Source of the DNA: a virus
Virus record (IMG/VR): IMGVR_UViG_3300031631_000002
Coordinates: 1-61,221 of that record
Strand: one strand, 5' to 3'
Length of the DNA: 61,221 nt
Position numbers and translations under genes: made by a program. The stretch's first letter is position 1. Every line of letters starts with the position of its first letter. Under the pieces are notes generated by a model. The model worked only from the letters and a program-made list of their open reading frames with translations. It was not told the DNA's origin and made no database searches. Positions 32,261-39,945 of the stretch are shown in pieces.

Positions 32261-32269
32261 AAAGGAGAA
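32223..32269 (+). repeat. 47-bp direct repeat, second copy
   Basis: Identical to 31654-31700. Here most of it is coding, the 3' end of the gene before it, plus the ribosome site of the gene after it. The first copy therefore looks like a gene-end fragment left by recombination. Confidence 0.9.
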
Positions 32270-32274
32270 TCAAA

Positions 32275-32574
32275 ATGAAAATTAAATTAGCTTTAATTAT
32301 CCTACTTATGGCCTCGACAGTACAAGCAGGCACCCCAGAAGAGGCATGTAAATCCTACCATGAGTTAGCAACTTCATTAATGGACGCCAGACAGTCAGGA
32401 GTATCACTAGTAAAAGCTATGAGCATAACAGATCGCAAATTCCTGCAGGACTTAACTATCAAGGCATACAAGCAGCCAAGATACAGCATGGAAGAAAATA
32501 AAAAGCGAACTACAGAGGATTTTGCTAACAGAATATATCTGGAATGCTACGAAGCGCTCTCAAAGGAGAAATAA
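32275..32574 (+). CDS. Exported protein with signal peptide
   Basis: The protein has 99 residues from ATG 32275 (AAAAGGAG before it). MKIKLALIILLMASTVQAG is a clear Sec signal with a predicted cut after VQA. The mature part is helical with two Cys residues (EEACKSYHEL, YLECYEALSK) and would be periplasmic. Early exported phage proteins can interfere with later infection; the true role is unknown. Confidence 0.7.
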   Translation: MKIKLALIILLMASTVQAGTPEEACKSYHELATSLMDARQSGVSLVKAMSITDRKFLQDLTIKAYKQPRYSMEENKKRTTEDFANRIYLECYEALSKEK

Positions 32575-32576
32575 AA

Positions 32577-32672
32577 ATGCTGATGTTCATAATACTGGCA
32601 GCAATATCAATCTCAGATATTCAAGAAGCTGTAACAACGCAGGATGTTCAAGTTGAAATAACACAGGAGTAA
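32577..32672 (+). CDS. Micro-protein with hydrophobic start
   Basis: The protein has 31 residues (MLMFIILAAISISDIQEAVT), preceded by AAAGGAGAAATAA, 2 bases after the stop of the exported protein gene. The N terminus could anchor it in the membrane. It may work with the exported protein encoded before it. Confidence 0.5.
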   Translation: MLMFIILAAISISDIQEAVTTQDVQVEITQE

Positions 32673-32675
32673 CAA

Positions 32676-32930
32676 ATGTATAAAGAAGGAATGACAGTAA
32701 AGGAAGCAGCAGACATGAAGGGACTTAACTCTTACGACACGGCTCTACCTCAGGCATGGGTGGATACAGTGTGTAAAGTACTTCCTGATAACTTGAGCAA
32801 TCTAATGGGTAACGTAGTCTGGTGTTATCGATGGGAGGCCGTCGATTTCGACGACATTTGGGGACGACCTGTAGCAATATCTCCCCATGGTGAGTTGATT
32901 ATAGGCTGGTTAGCCGCGGCACTCAAATAG
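32676..32930 (+). CDS. Early protein of unknown function
   Basis: The protein has 84 residues with CAGGAG before the start. Trp-rich (AWVDTVCKVLP, VVWCYRWEAVDFDDIWGRP). No family recognised. Confidence 0.6.
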   Translation: MYKEGMTVKEAADMKGLNSYDTALPQAWVDTVCKVLPDNLSNLMGNVVWCYRWEAVDFDDIWGRPVAISPHGELIIGWLAAALK

Positions 32931-32935
32931 GAGAA

Positions 32936-33331
32936 ATGAAGATGAAATTGTACACAATCACAGCACATAAATTCGATTTTATAGTATTCGCTGAGACTCA
33001 CCACGAGTTTAAAGAGTTGATGCAAAAAGCATGGAGAATACACCTTGAGGAACACAATATGCAACCCTTCGAATTAGCTCTTGATTGCATGAAAGGGGCA
33101 GGGGTAGAGGTTGGTAAAGGGGTACTCCGTAACGGATCCTACATGAACTTAGAGCCTGACAATAGAGAGTACTTCATATGCAAAGTGAGTGGCGTCACTA
33201 GCACAGAGGACTTCAGTTACTTCAGTGTAAATAATGGTTTTTCAGATGGTGACGTAGAGAATGTGAGAGAACTACATGTTCCAGAGTCCCTGAGTATAGC
33301 CGAAGGCTTAACAATCGTGAGGATAAGATAA
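32936..33331 (+). CDS. Early protein of unknown function
   Basis: The protein has 131 residues with AGGAGA before the start (ATG 32936 or 32942). The first part is His-rich (ITAHKFDFIVFAETHHEFKE). It overlaps the next gene by one base (TAATG). No family recognised. Confidence 0.6.
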   Translation: MKMKLYTITAHKFDFIVFAETHHEFKELMQKAWRIHLEEHNMQPFELALDCMKGAGVEVGKGVLRNGSYMNLEPDNREYFICKVSGVTSTEDFSYFSVNNGFSDGDVENVRELHVPESLSIAEGLTIVRIR

Positions 33332-33621
33332 TGAATGAAATAAGACGTTACAGAGAAACTGAGTCGAGAATCAAAAGGTTGAAAGAGATAATCAAAGACG
33401 GCAACTATAAAGTAGAGGGCCTGTCTGTTGGCATATCAGTGGGAGCTGTTGGGGAAGATTACTGTAACGAACTCGATTGCCAGATAACTGACGAAAACCA
33501 CTCAGAGCAGATACTTAGTCATTTAGTAGATGGCCTTGAAAAGTCTCTTGAGTTTAAATTGCAGATGATGATTAACACTCACAGAACCCTCGGAGAATTC
33601 TTAAACGGAGAAATAAAATGA
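33331..33621 (+). CDS. Early helical protein of unknown function
   Basis: The protein has 96 residues. It opens with a basic helix (YRETESRIKRLKEIIKDGNY) and ends in another (LEKSLEFKLQMMINTHRTL). It overlaps its neighbours by 1 and 4 bases, so translation is coupled. Confidence 0.6.
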   Translation: MNEIRRYRETESRIKRLKEIIKDGNYKVEGLSVGISVGAVGEDYCNELDCQITDENHSEQILSHLVDGLEKSLEFKLQMMINTHRTLGEFLNGEIK

Positions 33622-33875
33622 CAAGATGGGATGATGAAGGATTACTCGAAGTAGTTGAGATGGTGGCAGAAAATGAGGCAATGATATCCTCAGAAGAAGA
33701 ATTATCTGAGAATTTCGACAACATGTTAGAAGATATAAACTGTTGTCCGGAGAGGCTTACTGAAACCGACGTCAACTGCATGTTCAACGACTGGAAGGAC
33801 GGAGAAGCAAAAGACGGAAACATCCACCAAATCCAAGACAATCAATACTGCTACGTAGGAAAATACGGAGAGTGA
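33618..33875 (+). CDS. Acidic early protein
   Basis: The protein has 85 residues and very high Glu/Asp content (EVVEMVAENEAMISSEEELS), starting in an ATGA overlap with GGAG before it. A DNA mimic or inhibitor role would fit the charge, but this is inference. Confidence 0.55.
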   Translation: MTRWDDEGLLEVVEMVAENEAMISSEEELSENFDNMLEDINCCPERLTETDVNCMFNDWKDGEAKDGNIHQIQDNQYCYVGKYGE

Positions 33876-33876
33876 T

Positions 33877-34098
33877 ATGAAAATATACGGAATAATGTCA
33901 GCCGAGTTCTCACAGACAAAAAGAGGTAAGAAAGTCTCTAACGGCAGCTTCAAACTTGGTCAACAGGTTAGGATAGAAGATGTAGTGAGGGACAACTGCA
34001 GTTGTGTTGAAGTAACACCAACTGAAGCCGGAAGCTACGTCAGTTTCATCGACTACGGAACAGCAGAAGGATTCAAAAACAGTTACTGTGAGGGGTGA
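33877..34098 (+). CDS. Early protein of unknown function
   Basis: The protein has 73 residues with GGAGAG before the ATG. Beta-rich (GSFKLGQQVRIEDVVRDNCS). Overlaps the next gene by 11 bases. Confidence 0.55.
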   Translation: MKIYGIMSAEFSQTKRGKKVSNGSFKLGQQVRIEDVVRDNCSCVEVTPTEAGSYVSFIDYGTAEGFKNSYCEG

Positions 34099-34384
34099 TA
34101 TGAAACTGAATACTAAAGTAACCGCGAGTTATGCCGGAAAGCCATGTGGGGAATACACAGTATCACTGCACGCATCAGAAAGTGGTAACCTACTTAGGAT
34201 TACCCCAACAGAAGGAACGGCCGGACATTGGCAATGGTACCTGGCTACACTAATGGGGTTAGGAGACTACAGCAGCGGACCACCCTCTGACGTGCTGGCT
34301 CTAGACTTTGGGATGCGTTGGGAAGTATCCGGGATGATAAATGTTTACAAAGAGATTTTAGACCTCATAAAGGTAGAGGAGTAA
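34088..34384 (+). CDS. Early protein of unknown function
   Basis: The protein has 98 residues; the frame allows a start at 34088 or, better supported by GAGGGGTGAT, the ATG at 34100 (MKLNTKVTASYAGKPCGEYT). No family recognised. Confidence 0.55.
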   Translation: MRGDMKLNTKVTASYAGKPCGEYTVSLHASESGNLLRITPTEGTAGHWQWYLATLMGLGDYSSGPPSDVLALDFGMRWEVSGMINVYKEILDLIKVEE

Positions 34385-34387
34385 ATA

Positions 34388-35341
34388 ATGTGTAATTTCT
34401 GGAGTTGTATCGTACTAAAAGACAAGACAGTTATAAGTGAGATTGGCATTGACAACCACCACGAGTTGGTTGAGATGTTTAATCTGGAGGACAGCAGTGA
34501 CATAAGATCACAATTAAAGTTTGCCAAGGTAGAAATAGTACCACCTGAGAACGATCCATTCAAACCCATTAGTGAGTGGAAGTTTGAAGTTGATGAAAGG
34601 GTAAAGCCTGAGTGGTTTTCACCTGCGCATGAAGACGTTTGTTGGATTAGGCTGAAAGAAGTATTGAAAGAGGTTTTGATAACCGAAGACGTTGCTGAGT
34701 TAACAGGAAGAAAAGGATTGTTTCTGAAAGATTGTGTAGTAGGCAAACTAACAAATTCAGTTGTTCAGAAGATGTTCAACTCTTCAGTTGTTCAGAATAT
34801 GTCCGACTCTTCAGTTGTTCAGAATATGTCCGACTCTTCAGTTGTTAAGAGGATGTCCGGCTCTTCAGTTGTTCAGGAGATGTTCGACTCTTCAGTTGTT
34901 CAGAATATGTTCGACTCTTCAGTTGTTCAGAGGATGTACGGCTCTTCAGTTGTTCAGAGGATGTACGGCTCTTCAGTTGTTCAGAGGATGTACGGCTCTT
35001 CAGTTGTTCAGAATATGTTCGACTCTTCAGTTGTTCAGAATATGTTCGACTCTTCAGTTGTTAAGAGGATGTCCGGCTCTTCAGTTGTTCAGGAGATGTT
35101 CGACTCTTCAGTTGTTCAGAATATGTTCGACTCTTCAGTTGTTCAGAAGATGTTCAACTCTTCAGTTGTTCAGGAGATGTTCGACTCTTCAGTTGTTCAG
35201 GAGATGTTCGACTCTTCAGTTGTTCAGGATATGTCCGGCTCTTCAGTTGTTGTTAGACACATAGGACATACAACTATAAAAGACAACGCAGTGACACTAA
35301 CGTGGGACACAGGCACAGCTAACCTAACAAGGAGTAAATAA
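34388..35341 (+). CDS. Nonapeptide-repeat protein (SSVVQxMxx)
   Basis: The protein has 317 residues and is preceded by GAGGAG. Residues 1-120 are a conserved-looking phage domain beginning MCNFWSCIVLKDKTVISEIG, which I have met in other phage proteins that carry similar tails. Residues about 122-290 are 18 to 19 tandem nonapeptides of the form S-S-V-V-Q/K-x-M-F/S/Y-D/G/N. The regular small and hydrophobic positions suggest a solenoid such as a beta-helix. The C terminus returns to unique sequence (HIGHTTIKDNAVTLTWDTG). The function is unknown; a binding or DNA-mimicking rod is possible. Confidence 0.75.
   Translation: MCNFWSCIVLKDKTVISEIGIDNHHELVEMFNLEDSSDIRSQLKFAKVEIVPPENDPFKPISEWKFEVDERVKPEWFSPAHEDVCWIRLKEVLKEVLITEDVAELTGRKGLFLKDCVVGKLTNSVVQKMFNSSVVQNMSDSSVVQNMSDSSVVKRMSGSSVVQEMFDSSVVQNMFDSSVVQRMYGSSVVQRMYGSSVVQRMYGSSVVQNMFDSSVVQNMFDSSVVKRMSGSSVVQEMFDSSVVQNMFDSSVVQKMFNSSVVQEMFDSSVVQEMFDSSVVQDMSGSSVVVRHIGHTTIKDNAVTLTWDTGTANLTRSK
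34754..35258 (+). repeat. 27-bp tandem repeat array (18-19 units)
   Basis: Units begin TCTTCAGTTGTTCAG and differ mainly at the codons for residues 5, 6, 8 and 9 of the nonapeptide. Identical unit pairs and triplets occur in different orders, which points to unequal recombination. Another frame is also open across the array because 27 is a multiple of three. Confidence 0.95.
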
Positions 35342-35502
35342 TGTCAATTTTCAAAACAGTAGATGAAACCCACAGATCCTGCAACATAGACGCTGTCATG
35401 TGGGAGCCTGCTGATGGTATGATAGAGGTAAAAGGATGGTTTGTTGACCGGGCTATTGATAGATTCAACAGTAGTTTACCCAAGGAGAACAAAAATGATT
35501 AA
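35341..35502 (+). CDS. Small early protein
   Basis: The protein has 53 residues (MSIFKTVDETHRSCNIDAVM) with AAGGAG before it and a one-base overlap with the repeat protein's stop. It ends inside the start of the next gene. No family known. Confidence 0.55.
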   Translation: MSIFKTVDETHRSCNIDAVMWEPADGMIEVKGWFVDRAIDRFNSSLPKENKND

Positions 35503-35737
35503 GCCAGTAGATATACAAGCAAGTGAGCCAGAGTACATAAAGATGTCAGATATGAAACCCCTTGATATTGGAGTAACGCGGGAAACCAGTAGAACTGTAA
35601 TGAGAACGGCAAGCCGCAGTAAATTCGAAGTAATGGACTTGTCAATTCCTAGTCCCGGCAGTTGTTGGGGGCGAGACTGTGGTATGTTAGTAAAACTACT
35701 CAAATCAGGAACCAAAATAACACTTGAGGTACAATAG
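35495..35737 (+). CDS. Small early protein
   Basis: The protein has 80 residues from ATG 35495 (AAGGAGAACAAAA before it; the longer frame from 35441 has no ribosome site). It contains SRTVMRTASRSKFEVMDLS and a Cys-containing GSCWGRDCG turn. Function unknown. Confidence 0.55.
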   Translation: MIKPVDIQASEPEYIKMSDMKPLDIGVTRETSRTVMRTASRSKFEVMDLSIPSPGSCWGRDCGMLVKLLKSGTKITLEVQ

Positions 35738-35783
35738 AGTCTTAGGGTTAAAGAACTTGAAAATGATGAAATAGGAGAGGCAT

Positions 35784-36038
35784 ATGTCCACAACACCAAT
35801 AGTTTCAAAAGTACTGAATATGTTGAATAACGGTTATTCCTTGGATGAGATCGAAACTAACTTGGAAGAATCAGCTGCTGCCAGGCAGATAGATTTGACT
35901 AATGAAGTTAACAAAGCAATACATGAGATTTCAGAAGTAGAAAATGACCTCATACACACACTACATGACATAGAGGAGATTGTATCGAAGAATTCAAGAG
36001 TAAAATCAGCACTTCTTGACATAAAATCAAGACTTTAG
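35784..36038 (+). CDS. Coiled-coil early protein
   Basis: The protein has 84 residues with AGGAG before it, almost entirely helical with heptads (NEVNKAIHEISEVENDLIHT). It may dimerise. A tRNA-like element follows. Confidence 0.6.
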   Translation: MSTTPIVSKVLNMLNNGYSLDEIETNLEESAAARQIDLTNEVNKAIHEISEVENDLIHTLHDIEEIVSKNSRVKSALLDIKSRL

Positions 36039-36050
36039 GATGATAAAACT

Positions 36051-36105
36051 TTGGTGCGAATGGTGGCGCTTGCGCTGGGAAGGGTTCGACTCTCTCCCGC
36101 ACCAA
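36051..36105 (+). ncRNA. tRNA-like three-way junction (55 nt)
   Basis: TTGGTGCG (36051-36058) pairs perfectly with CGCACCAA (36098-36105). Inside lie a short GC hairpin (GGCG/CGCT) and a longer arm GGGAAGG..CTCTCCC whose loop contains GTTCGACT, like a T-arm. There is no anticodon arm, so it cannot be a working tRNA. It may be a decayed tRNA gene or a tRNA mimic. It fills the gap between two early genes. Confidence 0.4.
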
Positions 36106-36130
36106 CTAACCACCAAACAAGGAGAACAAA

Positions 36131-36274
36131 ATGACAAATTGGAGAAAGTGCATAGATATTCTTAGAAGATCTAACTTAAATGATTTTCGCCTGATCGTCT
36201 TCGAGCTAGCCAAAACAGACCCGACAGTATTGGTGAAAGTAGTTAAGATAATTCAAGAGAGGAGAGAGGAATGA
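36131..36274 (+). CDS. Small early protein
   Basis: The protein has 47 residues (MTNWRKCIDILRRSNLNDFR), preceded by AAGGAGAACAAA, and overlaps the next start as ATGA. Basic and helical; function unknown. Confidence 0.55.
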   Translation: MTNWRKCIDILRRSNLNDFRLIVFELAKTDPTVLVKVVKIIQERREE

Positions 36275-36846
36275 AAACTATACTAAATAAAAACCAAAAG
36301 ATAACCAGAAGAAGAACCCTAGGAAAAGAAACCGTGGTCGTTGAAATAAGCCACAACGATTCCTGCGGTAACGGCCACAACACCTTCCACATAACAGCAG
36401 ACCTTATGGTTGGTCGCAGGCTAGAATCATGTGGCTGCATACACACAGAGGTCGTGAAGTTCTTTCCTGAGCTTGAGCCACACATTAAATGGCACGGTTG
36501 CTCAACAGATGGGCCCCTATACTACCTAGAAAACACAATGTATCACGCAAAGTACATACCAAAAGACAACGGGAAGAGATATTTCTACCTGGAGAACAGC
36601 TTAATTAAGATAGTTGAACGTGCTGAAATGGCACAGATGATTGATAAGTACGGAGACAATGCTGTATTCAAACCCTATGATGATCCGATGGCGAAGAAGC
36701 CTAACTTAGAGAATGCCAGAAGTAGCGCAATTTGGCCAGAAGCGACCCTGGAAGATCTGGTAAGTAAAGAGAGGTTATTGGCTAGGTTGCCTGCACTTAT
36801 GGTTGAGTTTCAAGAGGCTGTTGAGAGTTTAGGATTAATTTATTGA
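36271..36846 (+). CDS. Conserved phage protein of unknown function (HNDSCGNGHNTF family)
   Basis: The protein has 191 residues. The segments VVEISHNDSCGNGHNTFHIT, ESCGCIHTEVVKFFPELEPH and IKWHGCSTDGPLYYLENTMY are features I know from hypothetical proteins of many phages and plasmids. The run of His, Asp and Cys suggests a metal site. The start is in an ATGA overlap. It lies among early genes. The family is known to me only as conserved hypothetical. Confidence 0.65.
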   Translation: MKTILNKNQKITRRRTLGKETVVVEISHNDSCGNGHNTFHITADLMVGRRLESCGCIHTEVVKFFPELEPHIKWHGCSTDGPLYYLENTMYHAKYIPKDNGKRYFYLENSLIKIVERAEMAQMIDKYGDNAVFKPYDDPMAKKPNLENARSSAIWPEATLEDLVSKERLLARLPALMVEFQEAVESLGLIY

Positions 36847-36859
36847 GGAGATATTTAAA

Positions 36860-37198
36860 ATGGACTTTCAAGTGTATTACAGATCTGGAGTAGTGAGAAA
36901 TCTGCTGGGTATGAGGGTGGATAACTTTAACGCTTGGGTGAAGAAAGGTTACTTAGTCCCCACAGAGAGGAGGCTGAACGGAAACTTGTGGTGGGACTTC
37001 GAAGCTATAGTGAAGGCCTACACAGTAAAAAGCGTAGCAACACACATAGGACTGCCGCCAGCAGAGGCAGCCAAGACATTAAGGGCCCTGCACCCTAGAA
37101 CAAGTACATTCAAAAATGTATACGCTGAAAGTATGGTATTAAGTATAGACGTAAAGCAGATGAGAGAGAGAGTAACAAAACTTATTGAGGAGTTATGA
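36860..37198 (+). CDS. Winged-helix (excisionase/MerR-like) protein
   Basis: The protein has 112 residues with GAGGAG before it. GVVRNLLGMRVDNFNAWVKK and GYLVPTERRLNGNLWWDFEA read as a helix-turn-helix plus wing, as in MerR/Xis-type proteins: a specificity helix followed by a wing with a G-polar turn. It would bind DNA as a small regulator. It overlaps the next gene by 4 bases. Confidence 0.6.
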   Translation: MDFQVYYRSGVVRNLLGMRVDNFNAWVKKGYLVPTERRLNGNLWWDFEAIVKAYTVKSVATHIGLPPAEAAKTLRALHPRTSTFKNVYAESMVLSIDVKQMRERVTKLIEEL

Positions 37199-37596
37199 AA
37201 ATGTTAGAACCTTACTGCAGTATATGTCATAAGCCAATGGATTTCGAAGAGGCTCCAATAGTAGCAGGAACGAACGGCCCTATGATAATAGTAGAGCCTT
37301 GCTGCTGCCCAGAAGAGGAAGAGGAAGTCCTAGACTTCCTAAAGACAGTAGATACTGATTCCGAAGAAGATCTCGAGGACGGCCTCAACTATCTGAGCAG
37401 AGTTAAGAGAGACCTTAATAAATTTATGGATTTAGTAGGGGAGACAGATAACAAAGAGCTGCACGACAGAGCTGATGAGTTGCTAGTGTTTGAAATGGAG
37501 TTTGATGAAATTGAGAGGATCCTGCGTAAAACTAATAAAGTAATGGCTGAGTTAGAGGGTTTAAGAGAAGAGCTCATAACTGAACATAAATTCTAA
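37195..37596 (+). CDS. Cys-rich and coiled-coil early protein
   Basis: The protein has 133 residues. YCSICHKPM and EPCCCPEEEEE near the N terminus look like a zinc site followed by a strongly acidic stretch, and the rest is coiled coil (ELHDRADELLVFEMEFDEIE). GAGG precedes the start. Function unknown. Confidence 0.6.
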   Translation: MKMLEPYCSICHKPMDFEEAPIVAGTNGPMIIVEPCCCPEEEEEVLDFLKTVDTDSEEDLEDGLNYLSRVKRDLNKFMDLVGETDNKELHDRADELLVFEMEFDEIERILRKTNKVMAELEGLREELITEHKF

Positions 37597-37609
37597 GGAG
37601 ATATTTAAA

Positions 37610-38227
37610 ATGACAAAAAATTACGGAATAGAAGGTACTGTACTACACGATGACGACCCATTGGATCCTACAGTAGAGTATGATTCTCTTGGAACCATGA
37701 TATGCAACCACAGCAGGTACAACCTTGGGCACGTCCAAGGAAACCCTGCTGACCACCTACAAAAAGGAGATATTGTACTACCTCTGTATCTAATGGATCA
37801 CAGCGGTCTCTCAATATCAACGAAACCATTCTCCTGTGCGTGGGACTCCGGGAGACTCGGTGTAATTTATGTCACCCAAGAAGACCTGAAGAAAGAAGGA
37901 ATGTCGAAAGAACAGGCGTTACTATGCATGGAAGGAGAGGTAGAGACGTACAACGACTATCTTACAGGTAATTGCTTTGGCTACGTGATAGAAGATGCTG
38001 ACGGGGAGATACTGGATACGTGTTGGGATTTCTTAGGGGGTGAGGAGCACTGTGAGTCTGAGATGAACATTTCCTTAAACTACTATATAAAGAAGAGAAA
38101 GGTAGAGATCGAAGCCCGGGATTTGAAATACACCGTAGACGACTGGATCCATGAAGTATTGAGCCACTCCACAATTCTTGGACTTGAGGAATGGAGACAG
38201 CACATAGAGGAGAGCAATGAAGGTTAA
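37610..38227 (+). CDS. Conserved phage protein of unknown function
   Basis: The protein has 205 residues with AAGGAGAT before the ATG. The order DIVLPLYLMDHSGLSIST, CAWDSGRLGVIYVT, ETYNDYLTGNCFGYVIEDAD and DTCWDFLGG is familiar from conserved phage hypothetical proteins. No catalytic motif is clear. It overlaps the next gene by 11 bases. Confidence 0.65.
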   Translation: MTKNYGIEGTVLHDDDPLDPTVEYDSLGTMICNHSRYNLGHVQGNPADHLQKGDIVLPLYLMDHSGLSISTKPFSCAWDSGRLGVIYVTQEDLKKEGMSKEQALLCMEGEVETYNDYLTGNCFGYVIEDADGEILDTCWDFLGGEEHCESEMNISLNYYIKKRKVEIEARDLKYTVDDWIHEVLSHSTILGLEEWRQHIEESNEG

Positions 38228-38480
38228 AATAGATCCGAGAGACTTTAACATAAATGTTATTGAGGTGTTAAGCAAACTCTCTGAGAATTGGCTGGCAATA
38301 AAGAAAGAGTTGAGCCGCACCAAGGCATTTTGGGAGGGGAACGATAGGTGGCACGCTATGTACGGGCTTGACTTTCATTACGACGACGGGAAAGTGTTTG
38401 CCTACAGAGTTTATGCAAACTCAATAGGTCTTGAGGGCACAGATACTCAGACAGAAGTTGAAATAGTAAAGGAGAATTGA
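38217..38480 (+). CDS. Early protein of unknown function
   Basis: The protein has 87 residues with GAGGAG before it. It contains KTKAFWEGNDRWHAMYGLDF-type text (FWEGNDRWHAMYGLDFHYDD) and is acidic. No family recognised. Confidence 0.55.
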   Translation: MKVKIDPRDFNINVIEVLSKLSENWLAIKKELSRTKAFWEGNDRWHAMYGLDFHYDDGKVFAYRVYANSIGLEGTDTQTEVEIVKEN

Positions 38481-38481
38481 G

Positions 38482-38667
38482 ATGGAAGGAGATTGGGACC
38501 ACGTTGGAAGATACTGCTATGACCTGCTGTGTGATAAGTGTGGATATACTTGGTATAAAGACTCAGACCGGATTTACCAAGTTGGTAAAGCGTTTATATG
38601 CCCAAACTGTGACAGCAGAGAAACCAGAGTTACTGTTGCAACTGACTTATTGGAGGGAGAGAGATGA
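38482..38667 (+). CDS. Zinc-ribbon micro-protein
   Basis: The protein has 61 residues. LCDKCGYTWYK and FICPNCDSRE make a standard four-Cys zinc ribbon. The start at 38482 is favoured over an overlapping open frame at 38477 because of AAGGAG and the Cys pattern. May bind nucleic acid or a host protein. Confidence 0.7.
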   Translation: MEGDWDHVGRYCYDLLCDKCGYTWYKDSDRIYQVGKAFICPNCDSRETRVTVATDLLEGER

Positions 38668-38906
38668 AACGTGACTTTATAAGAGAGGTATACGAACTCT
38701 TGAGAGATCGGGACATTCACCCATCCGGAGCATTCGATAACGCAGGCCGCTGGTATGCAAAGAATTCCAATCTGATATCAGTTAGGACTCCATCAAGGAG
38801 ATTCCCATATTCGGAGTTGACAGCCTGCCGCACATTAAAATACGTTAAAGCTGTTGTGGCAGAATTCAAATGTAAATCTTATAAAACTCTACTGAGGTCT
38901 GTGTGA
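38664..38906 (+). CDS. Small basic early protein
   Basis: The protein has 80 residues, starting in an ATGA overlap with GGAGGGAGAG before it. Basic, with the segments SVRTPSRRFPYSELTACRTL and KYVKAVVAEFKCKSYKTL. Function unknown. Confidence 0.6.
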   Translation: MKRDFIREVYELLRDRDIHPSGAFDNAGRWYAKNSNLISVRTPSRRFPYSELTACRTLKYVKAVVAEFKCKSYKTLLRSV

Positions 38907-39136
38907 TGAAAATTCAAGAAGGAAAAGTAGTATTGATCCAACTGGACACTAGGACCTCATTGGATGGGTTGCTTCACGCAGGAGACTGTTACACTAGGGC
39001 TGACTCATATGATGACCTTATTATCGACGTTGACATCATGGACGGTAGTGATGAGCTTCAGAAGGCGTTTAAGGAGGCAACAGGGCTGGAGTTCTCAACC
39101 GTATCTGAATACCAATACATAGTATGCTGGAGTTAG
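38903..39136 (+). CDS. Early protein of unknown function
   Basis: The protein has 77 residues; the ATG is at 38903 or 38906 in an overlap with the gene before. Beta/alpha, acidic (SYDDLIIDVDIMDGSDELQK). No family recognised. Confidence 0.55.
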   Translation: MMKIQEGKVVLIQLDTRTSLDGLLHAGDCYTRADSYDDLIIDVDIMDGSDELQKAFKEATGLEFSTVSEYQYIVCWS

Positions 39137-39137
39137 T

Positions 39138-39350
39138 ATGAGATACACAAAATACGAATCGTGGGAAGCTAAGAGGATAACAGTAAAGGAAGCCCTGGAA
39201 AATTGGGAAGCCTACGAGGATAAACTATTTATATTTAACGCTGATGACGATCCTTGGCCGTTTAACTATGCCTACTTGGAGTCGCTGAACAAAAATAAGA
39301 AGCTATACGTACTGTCTTTCTTGGACGAGAACAGTAAACTGGAGGAGTGA
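39138..39350 (+). CDS. Early protein of unknown function
   Basis: The protein has 70 residues and begins MRYTKYESWEAKRITVKEAL. No clear ribosome site beyond a weak GGAG in the gene before; a single base separates it from the previous stop. Ends next to the membrane protein gene. Confidence 0.5.
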   Translation: MRYTKYESWEAKRITVKEALENWEAYEDKLFIFNADDDPWPFNYAYLESLNKNKKLYVLSFLDENSKLEE

Positions 39351-39351
39351 C

Positions 39352-39531
39352 ATGGTTAATATACTTTTGAAAAATATATGGCTGCCATCACCTATCTACT
39401 ACAGCCTCCCTTGGGTATGCCTGATTCTAGCCATGCCTTACTTGGCTCTAGGTAGGGGGTGGTTGATAATCGCAGGATTTTTAGTTGTGTATGGGATGGC
39501 AATAATCCATCAAAGACTTAAATGGAGATGA
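39352..39531 (+). CDS. Small membrane protein, two segments
   Basis: The protein has 59 residues with GGAGGAG before it. Two hydrophobic stretches (LPWVCLILAMPYLALG and GWLIIAGFLVVYGMAI) separated by a short RG turn suggest a hairpin in the inner membrane. Holin-like in shape, but its place among early genes makes a lysis role doubtful. Confidence 0.6.
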   Translation: MVNILLKNIWLPSPIYYSLPWVCLILAMPYLALGRGWLIIAGFLVVYGMAIIHQRLKWR

Positions 39532-39533
39532 TG

Positions 39534-39716
39534 ATGGCAACTTTAGTAATTGAGAACGTGGACTTCGAAGAGTTGGAGAGGCATAGACTGATATTAATAC
39601 AGGTACATCATGACCTACCTGACGGTCCTGAGAGGGAAGCCGTACTTGGAATACAGAATATGCTGGATGACTGGAGTGACAAAATTTACTTTGAGGAGAA
39701 TGAAAATGGGAAATAA
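39534..39716 (+). CDS. Small early protein
   Basis: The protein has 60 residues from ATG 39534, seven bases after GGAG (ATGs at 39522, 39528 and 39531 are too close to or before the site). Acidic and helical (VDFEELERHRLILIQVHHDL). It overlaps the membrane protein gene upstream only if an earlier start is used. Confidence 0.5.
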   Translation: MATLVIENVDFEELERHRLILIQVHHDLPDGPEREAVLGIQNMLDDWSDKIYFEENENGK

Positions 39717-39945
39717 AATAACATCTCCGAATGAGCTAAGGGCTGTGTTACTGTCAACAATGGAGGGAATTATAGAAGGTAAAGTGTCAGTGTCACAAGG
39801 TAACGCTATTGCATCTATATCACAGGAAGTCCACAAGAGCATCAGGCAGGAGTGGGATATGAGATGTTTTGCTGCTGAGAATTTATCAATAGCTGACGGT
39901 AAAATAGTTAACGTACTGTTGGAGGGGGATGCATGCACGTCTTAG
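39706..39945 (+). CDS. Small early protein
   Basis: The protein has 79 residues from ATG 39706, chosen for the GAGGAG before it; it overlaps the previous gene by 11 bases. TSPNELRAVLLSTMEGIIEG and VSVSQGNAIASISQEVHKSI resemble small phage proteins whose helices start with a N-terminal SPNELR-like cap. Function unknown. Confidence 0.55.
   Translation: MGNKITSPNELRAVLLSTMEGIIEGKVSVSQGNAIASISQEVHKSIRQEWDMRCFAAENLSIADGKIVNVLLEGDACTS

Noticed and set aside
34754-35258. Tandem array considered as a CRISPR array
   Set aside because: No constant repeat and unique spacer alternation; the units encode an in-frame nonapeptide and no cas gene is present.
34761-35264. Second open frame through the nonapeptide array (LQLFRRCST repeats)
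   Set aside because: Open only because the 27-base period is a multiple of three; no start signal or flanking coding sense.
38477-38674. 65-codon plus frame overlapping the zinc-ribbon gene
   Set aside because: The overlapping frame from 38482 has the Cys pairs and fits the ribosome site better.
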